Assembly (NCBI GenBank): GCA_021793215.1
Contig: JAJYTE010000006.1
Span: 34,069-98,068 of the forward strand
Direction: 5' to 3'
Length of the DNA stretch: 64,000 nucleotides
Source: Bacillota bacterium
GTDB lineage: Bacteria > Bacillota > Sulfobacillia > JAJZYS01 > JAJYTV01
This document shows, in pieces, positions 34,005-41,373 of this stretch. The stretch's first letter is position 1. Each line of letters begins with the position of its first letter. Position numbers and translations under genes: made by a program. The notes under the pieces were generated by a model. The model made no database searches. It had not been told where the DNA came from and was given only the letters and a program-made list of their open reading frames with translations.

Positions 34005-36530
34005 GTGGCGAACCGCCTGCTCGCGATCGACGGCATGAGCCTTCTGAACCGAGCCTTCCACGCGCTCCCGCCGCTGACTGCGGCGGACGGCACGCCGACG
34101 GGCGCGGTGTACGGCTTTCTGCTGACGTTTTTCAAGTGGTACGACGCGTACAAACCGAGCCATGTTGCGATCGCATTCGACCGCCCCGGCGGCACGTTCC
34201 GCCACGCGCAGTTCGAGAGATACAAGGCGCACCGCAAGGAGCCAGACCCGGACCTCTTGCGCCAGTTCCCGCTGGCTGAGGAAGTCTTCTCCGAGATGGG
34301 GCTCACGGTGATCGGGATGCCTGGGTTCGAGGCCGACGACGTGCTCGGCACGCTCGCGAGCCGCTTCCAGAAGGACATCCCGGTCACGGTCATCTCCGGC
34401 GATCGGGATCTGCTGCAGCTCGTGGGCGGAGACTGCGAGATCGTGCTGATGCGCGCGCTCGACCGCACGAAGCGCTACGACCCGGGCGAAGTGCTCGGCG
34501 ACTACGGCATCACGCCCGCGCAGGTGCCCGACTGGAAGGGCCTGATGGGCGACGCCTCGGACGGAATCCCCGGCGTGCCGGGCATCGGCGAGAAGACCGC
34601 GGTGCGGCTCTTGCAGATCGCACCGACGCTTGAAGAGCTGCTCGCGGACCCTGAGCGCGTCACGCCACCGCGCATCCGCGATCTGCTGATCACACACCGC
34701 GAGCAGGCGCTTTTCTCGAAGCAGCTCGCGACCATCCACTGCGACGTCGAGATCGGACGCGACCTCGAGAGCCTCGCCTGGTCTCCCTCGGGCGTGTCGC
34801 AAGCGGCCCGCGCGCGCATGATGGAACTCGGCTTCCGCGGCCTGCTGAGCCGGCTGCCGGAATCCGACGTCACGGAGAGCGTCGCGCCGACCGAGCCGTG
34901 GCCGATCGAGACGGCGTTCGACTTGGGCGAGCGGGTCGCGCTCGCGCTGGGGGACGACGGCGTCGCCCTGAGCGACGGTGCAGGGCGAGCGCTGACGATG
35001 GACTGGGACGACCCCCGCGTCGCCGATGCGCTGCGCGGCACCGTACTGGTGCATGGCCTCAAGCGCCTGCTGCACGCCCTCGACCGCCACGGCTTGCCCC
35101 ATCCCCAGGAGAGCTTCGACACGCAGCTCGCCGGCTACCTCGTGAACCAGCAGTTCGGCATGCACGAGGCGACGGAACTGCTCGCGGCGCTCTTCGGGGA
35201 GTCCGCCCCCGAGGCGGAGGCCCCAGCGGCGCGCGCCGCCGCCACTTTCCGCCTCGCGGAACTCCTGCCGGAGGAGCTTGCGCGCCATGAGCTCTCCGCG
35301 CTCTACGAGGAGATCGAGTCGCCGCTCGAGCCGATCCTCTACCGCATGGAGCGGCACGGCGTGCGCGTCGACCGCGACGCGCTGACCCACTACGGCGACG
35401 AGCTGCGCGAAGCGCTCGAGCGCATCCAGGGAGAGGTCTGCGAGCTCGCCGGGTACGAGTTCAACCTGAACTCGACACCGCAGCTGCGCGACCTCCTGTT
35501 CGGCAAGCTGCAACTTCCGGTGCTGAAGAAGACGAAGACGGGCCCGTCTACCGACGCGGAGGTGCTCGAGCAGCTCGCGCTCCTGCATCCCGTGGCCCAG
35601 CTGATGCTCGACCACCGTCAGCTGCAGAAGCTCCTCGGGACGTACGTCGACGGTCTTTTGCCGATGATCGACGAGGAGTCCTCGCGCATCCACACGACCT
35701 ACCAGCAGACCCTCACCGCGACGGGGCGTCTGTCGAGCGCCGACCCGAACCTGCAGAACATCCCGATCCGCTTCGAGCTCGGCCGAAGGGTAAGGCGTGC
35801 GTTCACGCCGTCCCGGCCGGAACTCGTCTTCCTCGCCGCCGACTACTCGCAGATCGAGCTGCGCATCCTCGCGCACCTCTCCTCGGACCCGACGCTGATC
35901 GACGCGTTCGTGCAGGGAGAGGACATCCACCGCCGCACTGCGGCGGAGGTGTTCGGCCTGCGGCTCGACGAGGTCACATCCGATCAACGCCGGCAGGCCA
36001 AGGCGGTCAACTTCGGCATCGTCTACGGAATCTCCGACTTCGGCCTCTCGCGCGACACCGGCGTGAGCCGCCAGGAGGCGGCGGAGTTCATCCGGCGCTA
36101 CTTCGCGCGCTACGCGCAGGTCAAGGAGTACATGGACGCCACGGTGGAGCAGGCGAGGGAGCGCGGCTACGTCACGACGATGTTCGGGCGGCGCCGCTAC
36201 CTGCCGGACATCCGCAGCCGCAACCACCAGCAGCGGAGCTTCGCCGAGCGCACGGCGATGAACACACCCATCCAGGGAACGGCGGCCGACCTGATCAAGC
36301 GCGCGATGGTGCGGATCGCCGCGGCGCCTGAGGAGCTTCCTGAGGGCTGCGAGCTCCTGCTCCAGGTCCATGACGAACTGATCTTCGAGGTGCCGCGGGA
36401 TGGAGTCCCGGCGCTCGCCACGCGTGTTCGCGCCGGGATGGAGGGCGCGGCCGAGCTCGCGGTCCCGCTGATCGTCGAACTGAAGTCGGGCGCGAACTGG
36501 TACGACGTCGAGGAGATCGGCGATGCCTGA
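34005..36530 (+). CDS. polA: DNA polymerase I
   Basis: An 841-aa family A polymerase for gap repair and Okazaki fragment processing. The N-terminal 5'-3' exonuclease has GFEADDVLGT, SGDRDLLQLV and DASDGIPGVPGIGEKTA. The middle region lacks a clear DEDD exonuclease set, so proofreading is probably absent, as in many Gram-positive homologues. The polymerase domain has TATGRLSSADPNLQNIP, DYSQIELRILAH, RRQAKAVNFGIVYG and the catalytic QVHDELIFE. GTG 34005 has AAGGAG upstream. Its stop overlaps the mutM start. Confidence 0.97.
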   Translation: MANRLLAIDGMSLLNRAFHALPPLTAADGTPTGAVYGFLLTFFKWYDAYKPSHVAIAFDRPGGTFRHAQFERYKAHRKEPDPDLLRQFPLAEEVFSEMGLTVIGMPGFEADDVLGTLASRFQKDIPVTVISGDRDLLQLVGGDCEIVLMRALDRTKRYDPGEVLGDYGITPAQVPDWKGLMGDASDGIPGVPGIGEKTAVRLLQIAPTLEELLADPERVTPPRIRDLLITHREQALFSKQLATIHCDVEIGRDLESLAWSPSGVSQAARARMMELGFRGLLSRLPESDVTESVAPTEPWPIETAFDLGERVALALGDDGVALSDGAGRALTMDWDDPRVADALRGTVLVHGLKRLLHALDRHGLPHPQESFDTQLAGYLVNQQFGMHEATELLAALFGESAPEAEAPAARAAATFRLAELLPEELARHELSALYEEIESPLEPILYRMERHGVRVDRDALTHYGDELREALERIQGEVCELAGYEFNLNSTPQLRDLLFGKLQLPVLKKTKTGPSTDAEVLEQLALLHPVAQLMLDHRQLQKLLGTYVDGLLPMIDEESSRIHTTYQQTLTATGRLSSADPNLQNIPIRFELGRRVRRAFTPSRPELVFLAADYSQIELRILAHLSSDPTLIDAFVQGEDIHRRTAAEVFGLRLDEVTSDQRRQAKAVNFGIVYGISDFGLSRDTGVSRQEAAEFIRRYFARYAQVKEYMDATVEQARERGYVTTMFGRRRYLPDIRSRNHQQRSFAERTAMNTPIQGTAADLIKRAMVRIAAAPEELPEGCELLLQVHDELIFEVPRDGVPALATRVRAGMEGAAELAVPLIVELKSGANWYDVEEIGDA

Positions 36531-37437
36531 GCTGCCCGAGGTTGAGACTGTTCGGCGCACCCTGCTTGAGGGCGGGCTTGTCGGACGGCGCATTCGGCGC
36601 GTTTCGGTGCTGCACCCCGACGCGGTACGCCATCCCAGCCCCGCGTCGTTCGCGTCGGATCTGGAGGGCCAGGCGATCACCGACATCGGACGGCGCGGCA
36701 AGTACCTCCTCCTCGAGCTGGAGGACGGCCTGCTCGTCGCGCACCTGCGCATGACGGGGCGGCTATGGCTCAGTGAACCGGACGCCGAGGCGCTGTCGCA
36801 CACCCACGTCGTACTCGACTTGGACGACGGGCGGCAGCTGCGCTTTCGCGACGTCCGGCGCTTCGGGGGCTTCCACCTCGTCTCTCGGCTCGACGATCCC
36901 GCGGCGCCGCGCGGTCTGCGCGAACTGGGCCCGGAGCCTCAGGACCTGACGCGGCGGGAGCTCGCCGAGGCGTGCCTTCGCCACCCGCGCCTCGCCGTGA
37001 AGGGCCTTCTCCTCGACCAGCGCGTCGTCGCGGGCCTCGGCAACATCTACGTCGACGAGGCGCTGCACCGCGCACGGGTGCACCCGCTGAGAAGTTGTGG
37101 TAGCCTGGGCCGCAAGGAGCTGAGCGCCATCGCGCGGGCCCTGCGGGAGGTTCTCGCGCAGGCGCTGGCGAACCGGGGGACGACGTTCCTCGACTTCCGC
37201 GACGGCGCAGGCGAACCCGGTGCCTTCCAGGAGTTCCTGCGCGTCTACCGCCGTGAGGGCCTGCCCTGCCGAAGCTGCGGCGCGCCGATCGCCAAGAGCC
37301 GTGTCGCCGGACGCGGTACGCATTTCTGCCCCGAGTGCCAGAAGGGAGACGGGTCGCCATCGAGTACTGCACCTTCACCTACGACGACGAGAAGCAGGCC
37401 CGCGAGGATTTCGAGCTCCTCGAAGGGCGCAAGGTAA
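36523..37437 (+). CDS. mutM: Formamidopyrimidine-DNA glycosylase
   Basis: MutM/Fpg excises 8-oxoguanine and formamidopyrimidines. It begins MPELPEVETVRR, where Pro2 and Glu3 are catalytic; GRRGKYLLLEL carries the conserved Lys; VAGLGNIYVDEALHRARVHP is the H2TH; and the C-terminal zinc finger is C-x2-C...C-x2-C (CRSCG ... FCPECQ). It overlaps the polA stop by 8 nt, a repair-gene pairing. The last 30 or so residues after the zinc finger are Ser/Thr/Pro-rich and overlap the next gene by about 100 nt, so the true C-terminus may have extended by drift. Confidence 0.94.
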   Translation: MPELPEVETVRRTLLEGGLVGRRIRRVSVLHPDAVRHPSPASFASDLEGQAITDIGRRGKYLLLELEDGLLVAHLRMTGRLWLSEPDAEALSHTHVVLDLDDGRQLRFRDVRRFGGFHLVSRLDDPAAPRGLRELGPEPQDLTRRELAEACLRHPRLAVKGLLLDQRVVAGLGNIYVDEALHRARVHPLRSCGSLGRKELSAIARALREVLAQALANRGTTFLDFRDGAGEPGAFQEFLRVYRREGLPCRSCGAPIAKSRVAGRGTHFCPECQKGDGSPSSTAPSPTTTRSRPARISSSSKGAR

Positions 37438-37547
37438 CCGGAGAGATCACACTGCGCCGCCACGAGGGCCGGTGGTTCCTCGAGATCGGCTCCGAGAAGG
37501 AACTGCCCGAAAGTTTCCTCAGCAAGTTGACCGGTGCGCGGCTCTAA
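37335..37547 (+). CDS. Small hypothetical protein between mutM and coaE
   Basis: A 70-aa acidic/basic mixed protein (EYCTFTYDDEKQAREDFELLEGRKVTGEITLRRHEGRWFLEIGSEKELP). The downstream 55 residues look like a compact small domain that I do not recognise. GTG 37335 is the nearest start; AAGGGAG lies 5-11 nt farther in, so the actual start may be later and use a non-standard codon. It overlaps the mutM end in another frame and is followed 18 nt later by coaE. Confidence 0.5.
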   Translation: MPEGRRVAIEYCTFTYDDEKQAREDFELLEGRKVTGEITLRRHEGRWFLEIGSEKELPESFLSKLTGARL

Positions 37548-37565
37548 GTCGAAGGAGGCTGCCCG

Positions 37566-38162
37566 TTGCTGCTGATCGGCTTGACCGGCGGCATCGCGAC
37601 CGGCAAGAGCACGGCTGCGGCGATGCTGCGTGAACTCGGCGCGCACATCGTCGATGCCGACGAGGTTGCGCACGGGGTGACGGCGGCGGGCACTGACGCC
37701 GTGCGAGAGATCGCCGAGCGACTCGGGCCGGAGTTCGTCCTGCCTGACGGCACGCTCGACCGTGCGCGCCTCGCGAAAGTCGTTTTCCACGACGCTGGCC
37801 AGCGGGAAGTGCTGAACGGCATCGTGCACCCGCGCGTGCGCGCGGCGATGCTCGAGAAGTGCCTTCGCCTGCAGGCGGCCGGCGCCAAGGTGGCGATACT
37901 GGACGTACCGCTGCTGCTCGAGGCGCGTCAGGGCTACCCGGTGGATGAGGTATGGGTGGTCTACGCACCAGAGGCGCTGCAGGTCGCGCGACTGCGCCAG
38001 CGCAACGCGCTCTCCGAGGAGGAGGCGCGGGCCCGCATCGCGGCTCAGATGCCGATTGAGCAGAAGCGGCGGCGCGCCGATGTCGTGATCGACAACACCG
38101 GCGACATCGCGCATCTGCGCGACGAGGTCGAGCGAGCGTTCGAACGCCTGCAAGGGAGGTAG
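37566..38162 (+). CDS. coaE: Dephospho-CoA kinase
   Basis: The last enzyme of CoA synthesis, 198 aa. The P-loop GLTGGIATGKST is at the N-terminus; VDADEVAH, ILDVPLLLEA and the Arg-rich lid VARLRQRNALSEEEARARI follow. TTG 37566 is preceded by GAAGGAGG 7 nt away. It lies in the order polA, mutM, coaE, which is common in Gram-positive bacteria. Confidence 0.96.
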   Translation: MLLIGLTGGIATGKSTAAAMLRELGAHIVDADEVAHGVTAAGTDAVREIAERLGPEFVLPDGTLDRARLAKVVFHDAGQREVLNGIVHPRVRAAMLEKCLRLQAAGAKVAILDVPLLLEARQGYPVDEVWVVYAPEALQVARLRQRNALSEEEARARIAAQMPIEQKRRRADVVIDNTGDIAHLRDEVERAFERLQGR

Positions 38163-38166
38163 CACC

Positions 38167-38715
38167 GTGCGCCGTCGGCTCTGGCTCGCCGGCATGGTGA
38201 TCTGCGCCCTTCTCGTCCCTTGGCTCGGCAACGTACTCTACCCGTGGCCGTACCAGACAGCCTTCCTCGCGGCGGGACGCACGACCGGCGTGTCGCCGTA
38301 CCTGCTGGCCGCCGTCGCCCGGGCTGAAAGCCGCTTCGATCCGACTGCACGGTCGCGTCGCGGCGCGGTCGGAGTGATGCAGCTCTTGCCGGAGACGGCC
38401 GGCTACTTGACGAATCACTCGGCAGCGTCGGTTGCCGCCGATCTCATTCACGCGAAGTTCAGCATCGCGGTCGGCGCGGAGTACCTGGCGCGGCTCGAGG
38501 CCGAGTTCCACAGCACGACAGCCGCGGTCGCCGCGTACAACGGGGGCGATGCTACCGTGAAGGCCTGGATTGCGCAAGGAGTGTGGCGACCGGGCGATTC
38601 GCCGAGGCGCATCCCGTTCCCGGAGACCGCCGCGTTCGTCGAACGAGTGCGCCATTACACGCGTTGGTACACCTATTTGTACCCCGGTCGCGGCATCACG
38701 CCGACAGCGCGCTAG
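38167..38715 (+). CDS. Soluble/membrane lytic transglycosylase (SLT domain)
   Basis: A 182-aa exported enzyme with an N-terminal hydrophobic segment ([21 protein letters not shown]). The SLT domain has [30 protein letters not shown] with the catalytic Glu in AES, and YNGG with the Tyr. It cleaves peptidoglycan glycan strands. GTG 38167 follows GGGAGGTA. In the same order as coaE it resembles many Bacillota neighbourhoods. Confidence 0.9.
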   Translation: MRRRLWLAGMVICALLVPWLGNVLYPWPYQTAFLAAGRTTGVSPYLLAAVARAESRFDPTARSRRGAVGVMQLLPETAGYLTNHSAASVAADLIHAKFSIAVGAEYLARLEAEFHSTTAAVAAYNGGDATVKAWIAQGVWRPGDSPRRIPFPETAAFVERVRHYTRWYTYLYPGRGITPTAR

Positions 38716-38760
38716 ACGGAAGGACTGCCGCGAGTTCACGCTTGTCGCGCGCGGCTCGGG

Positions 38761-38766
38761 TATGCT
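38761..38766 (+). promoter_or_regulatory. -10 element for the tRNA-Leu pair
   Basis: TATGCT preceded by GGG lies 16 nt before tRNA-Leu(CAG). A -35 with 17-bp spacing is not obvious. Both tRNAs are probably transcribed together. Confidence 0.45.
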
Positions 38767-38781
38767 AAGATATCGCTTGCC

Positions 38782-38868
38782 GCCGAAGTGGTGGAACTGG
38801 CAGACACGCGGTGTTCAGGGCGCCGTGAGCATATGCTCGTGCGGGTTCAAATCCCGCCTTCGGCACCA
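38782..38868 (+). tRNA. tRNA-Leu (CAG)
   Basis: A class II tRNA of 87 nt including CCA. Acceptor GCCGAAG/CTTCGGC, anticodon stem CGGTG/CGCCG closing TTCAGGG with CAG at 38816-38818, long variable arm, and T-loop GTTCAAATC. It reads CUG, the codon expected to dominate in this GC-rich genome. Confidence 0.96.
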
Positions 38869-38873
38869 GAATT

Positions 38874-38958
38874 GTCGGGATGGCGGAACAGGCAGACGCG
38901 TACGTTTGAGGGGCGTATGGGGAAACCCGTGGGGGTTCAAGTCCCCCTCCCGACACCA
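38874..38958 (+). tRNA. tRNA-Leu (GAG)
   Basis: A class II tRNA of 85 nt including CCA, 5 nt after tRNA-Leu(CAG). Acceptor GTCGGGA/TCCCGAC, anticodon stem TACGT/GCGTA closing loop TTGAGGG with GAG at 38908-38910, and T-loop GTTCAAGTC. It reads CUC and CUU. Confidence 0.96.
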
Positions 38959-38964
38959 CCAGTT

Positions 38965-39001
38965 GAAGAAGGGCGAGGGCGAGAGCCTGAGGCCCTTCTT
39001 C
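38965..39001 (+). terminator. Terminator after the tRNA-Leu pair
   Basis: The stem GAAGAAGGGC (38965-38974) pairs with GCCCTTCTTC (38992-39001) and is followed by TGTTTCTG. The T-rich tail is short but the position directly after two tRNAs fits. The next 200 bp to the cupin gene hold no gene. Confidence 0.7.
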
Positions 39002-39205
39002 TGTTTCTGCGCAGTCAGCGCCAGTGGACCGCTCTTTGTAATTCGCATTTTCTCGAACTTGTTGATCGGGACAAGTCGTACGGGGACCGCCATCTGCGAG
39101 CTCGAACATCGCCGCGCGGTCGCAGACCACGCTGCCTGCGCTGGCAGGACCGCCCGCGCCAGGCGCCGAAGCCGTCTCGTCAAGATGGGAGAGGGGGAAC
39201 CGCGC

Positions 39206-39703
39206 ATGGCTGAGGAAGGGGCGCGTCGCAACGAGGCGGCCATCGACTGGCTCGTGGACACATCGCCGAAGGGCCGGTACGAGTCGTACAACAAGTCGAT
39301 GTCGAACGATCTGACCGCCGGCGCCCGCGTGCCGGATGAGCACGCACCGGTGCGGAGGCGGCCGTTTGAGGTCGACCTCGTGAAGCTTCGGCCCGGCAAG
39401 TGGAACTGCCCCCGCCATTACCACAGTGAGCAGTGGGAGTACTACGTGGTCCTCTCAGGTCACGGGGAGATGCTGCAGGAGAATGGCAAGCCGTCGATCC
39501 CCATGGAGCCGGGGGACCACATCGTCCAGCCGCCCGGCTGGATCCACACGGTCGCAAACACCGGGGACGAAGACCTCGTATACTACGTGGTCGCGGACAA
39601 CCCCGTCGACGAGCACTGCTACTATCCGGACTCCGACAAGTGGGCCGCCGCGGACGCCGTCTTCCGCATGCAGAGGACGGACTACTTCGACGGCGAGGAG
39701 TGA
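39206..39703 (+). CDS. Cupin-domain protein
   Basis: A 165-aa small beta-barrel protein. The metal-binding cupin motifs are visible: the first in [19 protein letters not shown] and the second in [19 protein letters not shown], both with His ligands. Similar proteins act as isomerases, dioxygenases or regulators. ATG 39206 follows GAGAGGGGG. It is followed by a hydroxyacid oxidase gene after 176 bp with a terminator between, so it may be its own transcript. Substrate unknown. Confidence 0.8.
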   Translation: MAEEGARRNEAAIDWLVDTSPKGRYESYNKSMSNDLTAGARVPDEHAPVRRRPFEVDLVKLRPGKWNCPRHYHSEQWEYYVVLSGHGEMLQENGKPSIPMEPGDHIVQPPGWIHTVANTGDEDLVYYVVADNPVDEHCYYPDSDKWAAADAVFRMQRTDYFDGEE

Positions 39704-39744
39704 TCGAGAAGCAGTTTGGGCCTGTCGAGACAGTCGCTCTGGGC

Positions 39745-39767
39745 AAGGTGGGCTTTCCTGCCTTTTT
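39745..39767 (+). terminator. Possible terminator after the cupin gene
   Basis: AAGGTGGG and CCTGCCTT form an 8-bp stem, two pairs being G-U or similar, with a CTTT loop and followed by TTT. A modest terminator. Confidence 0.5.
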
Positions 39768-39879
39768 GGCGGCGTGATGGCAGGTGGATGCAACGCCACG
39801 CGCGAAGCGCTGCCCCAGGCACGCAGGACGGCGGGGCGGCCGCGGCGCGAACGAGGGACGCCGGATGGGGGTGCAGCGC

Positions 39880-41094
39880 ATGGCGGTTGAGTTTGGCACG
39901 AACCGGGGGCTTCAGGCGCAGGTCGGCATCTACACGACCGGGAACCGCGCGCCGGACGACGTAGGATCCGCATGGCCCGACGAACGCTGGCCGGTCTCTC
40001 CCGACGATTGGCGCGCCCGCGCGCGCGAGGCGCTCGACGAAGGTCCTTGGGGCTACCTCGAGGGCGGCGCCGGCGGCGAGGAGACGATGTGCGCGAACCG
40101 CGACGCCTTCTACCGCTGGCGCCTGCGCCCACGCGTGCTGCGCGACGTCTCGGCGCGCGACATCTCGATCGAGCTCCTGGACAAGCGCTTTCCGGCACCC
40201 TTCCTGTTGGCGCCAGTCGGCGTGCAGGAGATCGTGCACCCGCAGGCGGACCTCGCCGCAGCGCGGGCCGCCGCGGCGCGCGGCATCCCATTCGTCTCGA
40301 GCACGGTGTCCTCCGTGCCGCTGGAGGGTATCGCAGCGGCGATGGGCGAGGGGCCGCGCTGGTTCCAGCTCTACCCGGCGCGCAGCCGCGAAGTGATCGC
40401 GAGCATGCTGCGCCGCGCGCAGAGCGCGGGCTATGAGGCGCTCGTCGTGACTCTGGACACGACGATGCTCGGCTGGCGCGAGCGGGACCTCCGGCAAGGC
40501 TACCTCCCGTTCCTCGAGGGCAAGGGCCTCGCGAACTACTTCGCGGACCCGGCGTTTCGAGCACTCCTCGGACGGCCGCCGCAGGAGGACCCGCGGGCCG
40601 CTGTGGAGACCTTCCTCAGCGTCTACGTGAACCCGGGCTTCACATGGGAGGACCTCGCGTTCTGTCGCGAACTCTGGCACGGACCGCTCTGGCTCAAAGG
40701 CATCACGCATCCGGACGACGCCATCGCCGCGCTCGACCACGGAGCCGACGGGGTGATCGTCTCGAACCACGGCGGGCGCCAGCTAGACGGCGCCGTCGCG
40801 GCCCTCGACGCGCTGCCGGCCGTGGCGACAGCCGTTGCAGGGCGCGTCCCGCTGCTGCTGGACGGCGGAGTCCGGCGTGGGGCCGATGTGCTGAAGGCGC
40901 TCGCGCTCGGTGCGAGCGCTGTCCTGATCGGGCGGCTCTACCTCTACGGCCTGGCTGCGGCGGGTGAGGCCGGCGTCGGGCGCGTGATCGACAACCTGAT
41001 GGCGGACATCGATCTGACGCTCGGGCTGTGCGGGCGGCGGAGCATCCAGGAGGTCGGCCGGGATCTCGTGACGGCGGACGGCGCAACCGGCTAA
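39880..41094 (+). CDS. FMN-dependent alpha-hydroxy acid oxidase/dehydrogenase
   Basis: A 404-aa TIM-barrel flavoprotein of the lactate/glycolate oxidase family. The FMN and substrate motifs are present: APVGVQEIVHP, SSTVSSVPLE, FQLYPARSREV, LWLKGITHPDDA with the Lys, and the active-site His in SNHGGRQLDG, then LLDGGVRRGADVLKALALGA. Family members oxidise L-lactate, glycolate or related acids. ATG 39880 is preceded by GGGGGTG; an in-frame ATG lies at 39865. It precedes the molybdenum hydroxylase genes in the same direction. Confidence 0.88.
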   Translation: MAVEFGTNRGLQAQVGIYTTGNRAPDDVGSAWPDERWPVSPDDWRARAREALDEGPWGYLEGGAGGEETMCANRDAFYRWRLRPRVLRDVSARDISIELLDKRFPAPFLLAPVGVQEIVHPQADLAAARAAAARGIPFVSSTVSSVPLEGIAAAMGEGPRWFQLYPARSREVIASMLRRAQSAGYEALVVTLDTTMLGWRERDLRQGYLPFLEGKGLANYFADPAFRALLGRPPQEDPRAAVETFLSVYVNPGFTWEDLAFCRELWHGPLWLKGITHPDDAIAALDHGADGVIVSNHGGRQLDGAVAALDALPAVATAVAGRVPLLLDGGVRRGADVLKALALGASAVLIGRLYLYGLAAAGEAGVGRVIDNLMADIDLTLGLCGRRSIQEVGRDLVTADGATG

Positions 41095-41130
41095 GGCCGT
41101 CGTCTGCGAAAGGCGGCGAACACTCCAGGG

Positions 41131-41229
41131 CGATCTTGGTGCCAAGATCGTTGCTGAGGGAGTCGCGGGCCCCCCCTCGGCGAGTTCCCGTGGGAGGAAG
41201 GCGGGGACTTTCCGCTGTCCCCGCACGGG
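41131..41229 (+). promoter_or_regulatory. Structured leader upstream of the molybdenum hydroxylase genes
   Basis: Two strong inverted repeats lie in the 279-bp gap before the large-subunit gene. The first is CGATCTTGG, TG, CCAAGATCG (41131-41150), a near-palindrome. The second is a bulged hairpin: CCCGT (41187-41191) with ACGGG (41225-41229) enclosing GCGGGGAC (41201-41208) with GTCCCCGC (41217-41224). They could be a terminator plus operator, or a structured RNA leader. No known riboswitch consensus was matched with confidence. Confidence 0.4.
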
Positions 41230-41373
41230 CCCGTGGGTTGGAGCCGTGCCGAGCGCCGACGATCGCGATGAAGCGCGCCCTACTGGCGCGATCCGCGCCG
41301 GCACCGCGCAGATTGCTTGGATGCGTTCACCCCCGCCACGACCATCCTGAGTCGTGACAAGGGGGTGTCGCGG

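Noticed and set aside
39701..39703. UGA at the cupin stop as a possible Sec codon
   Set aside because: The downstream frame has no similarity to a cupin and no good hairpin.
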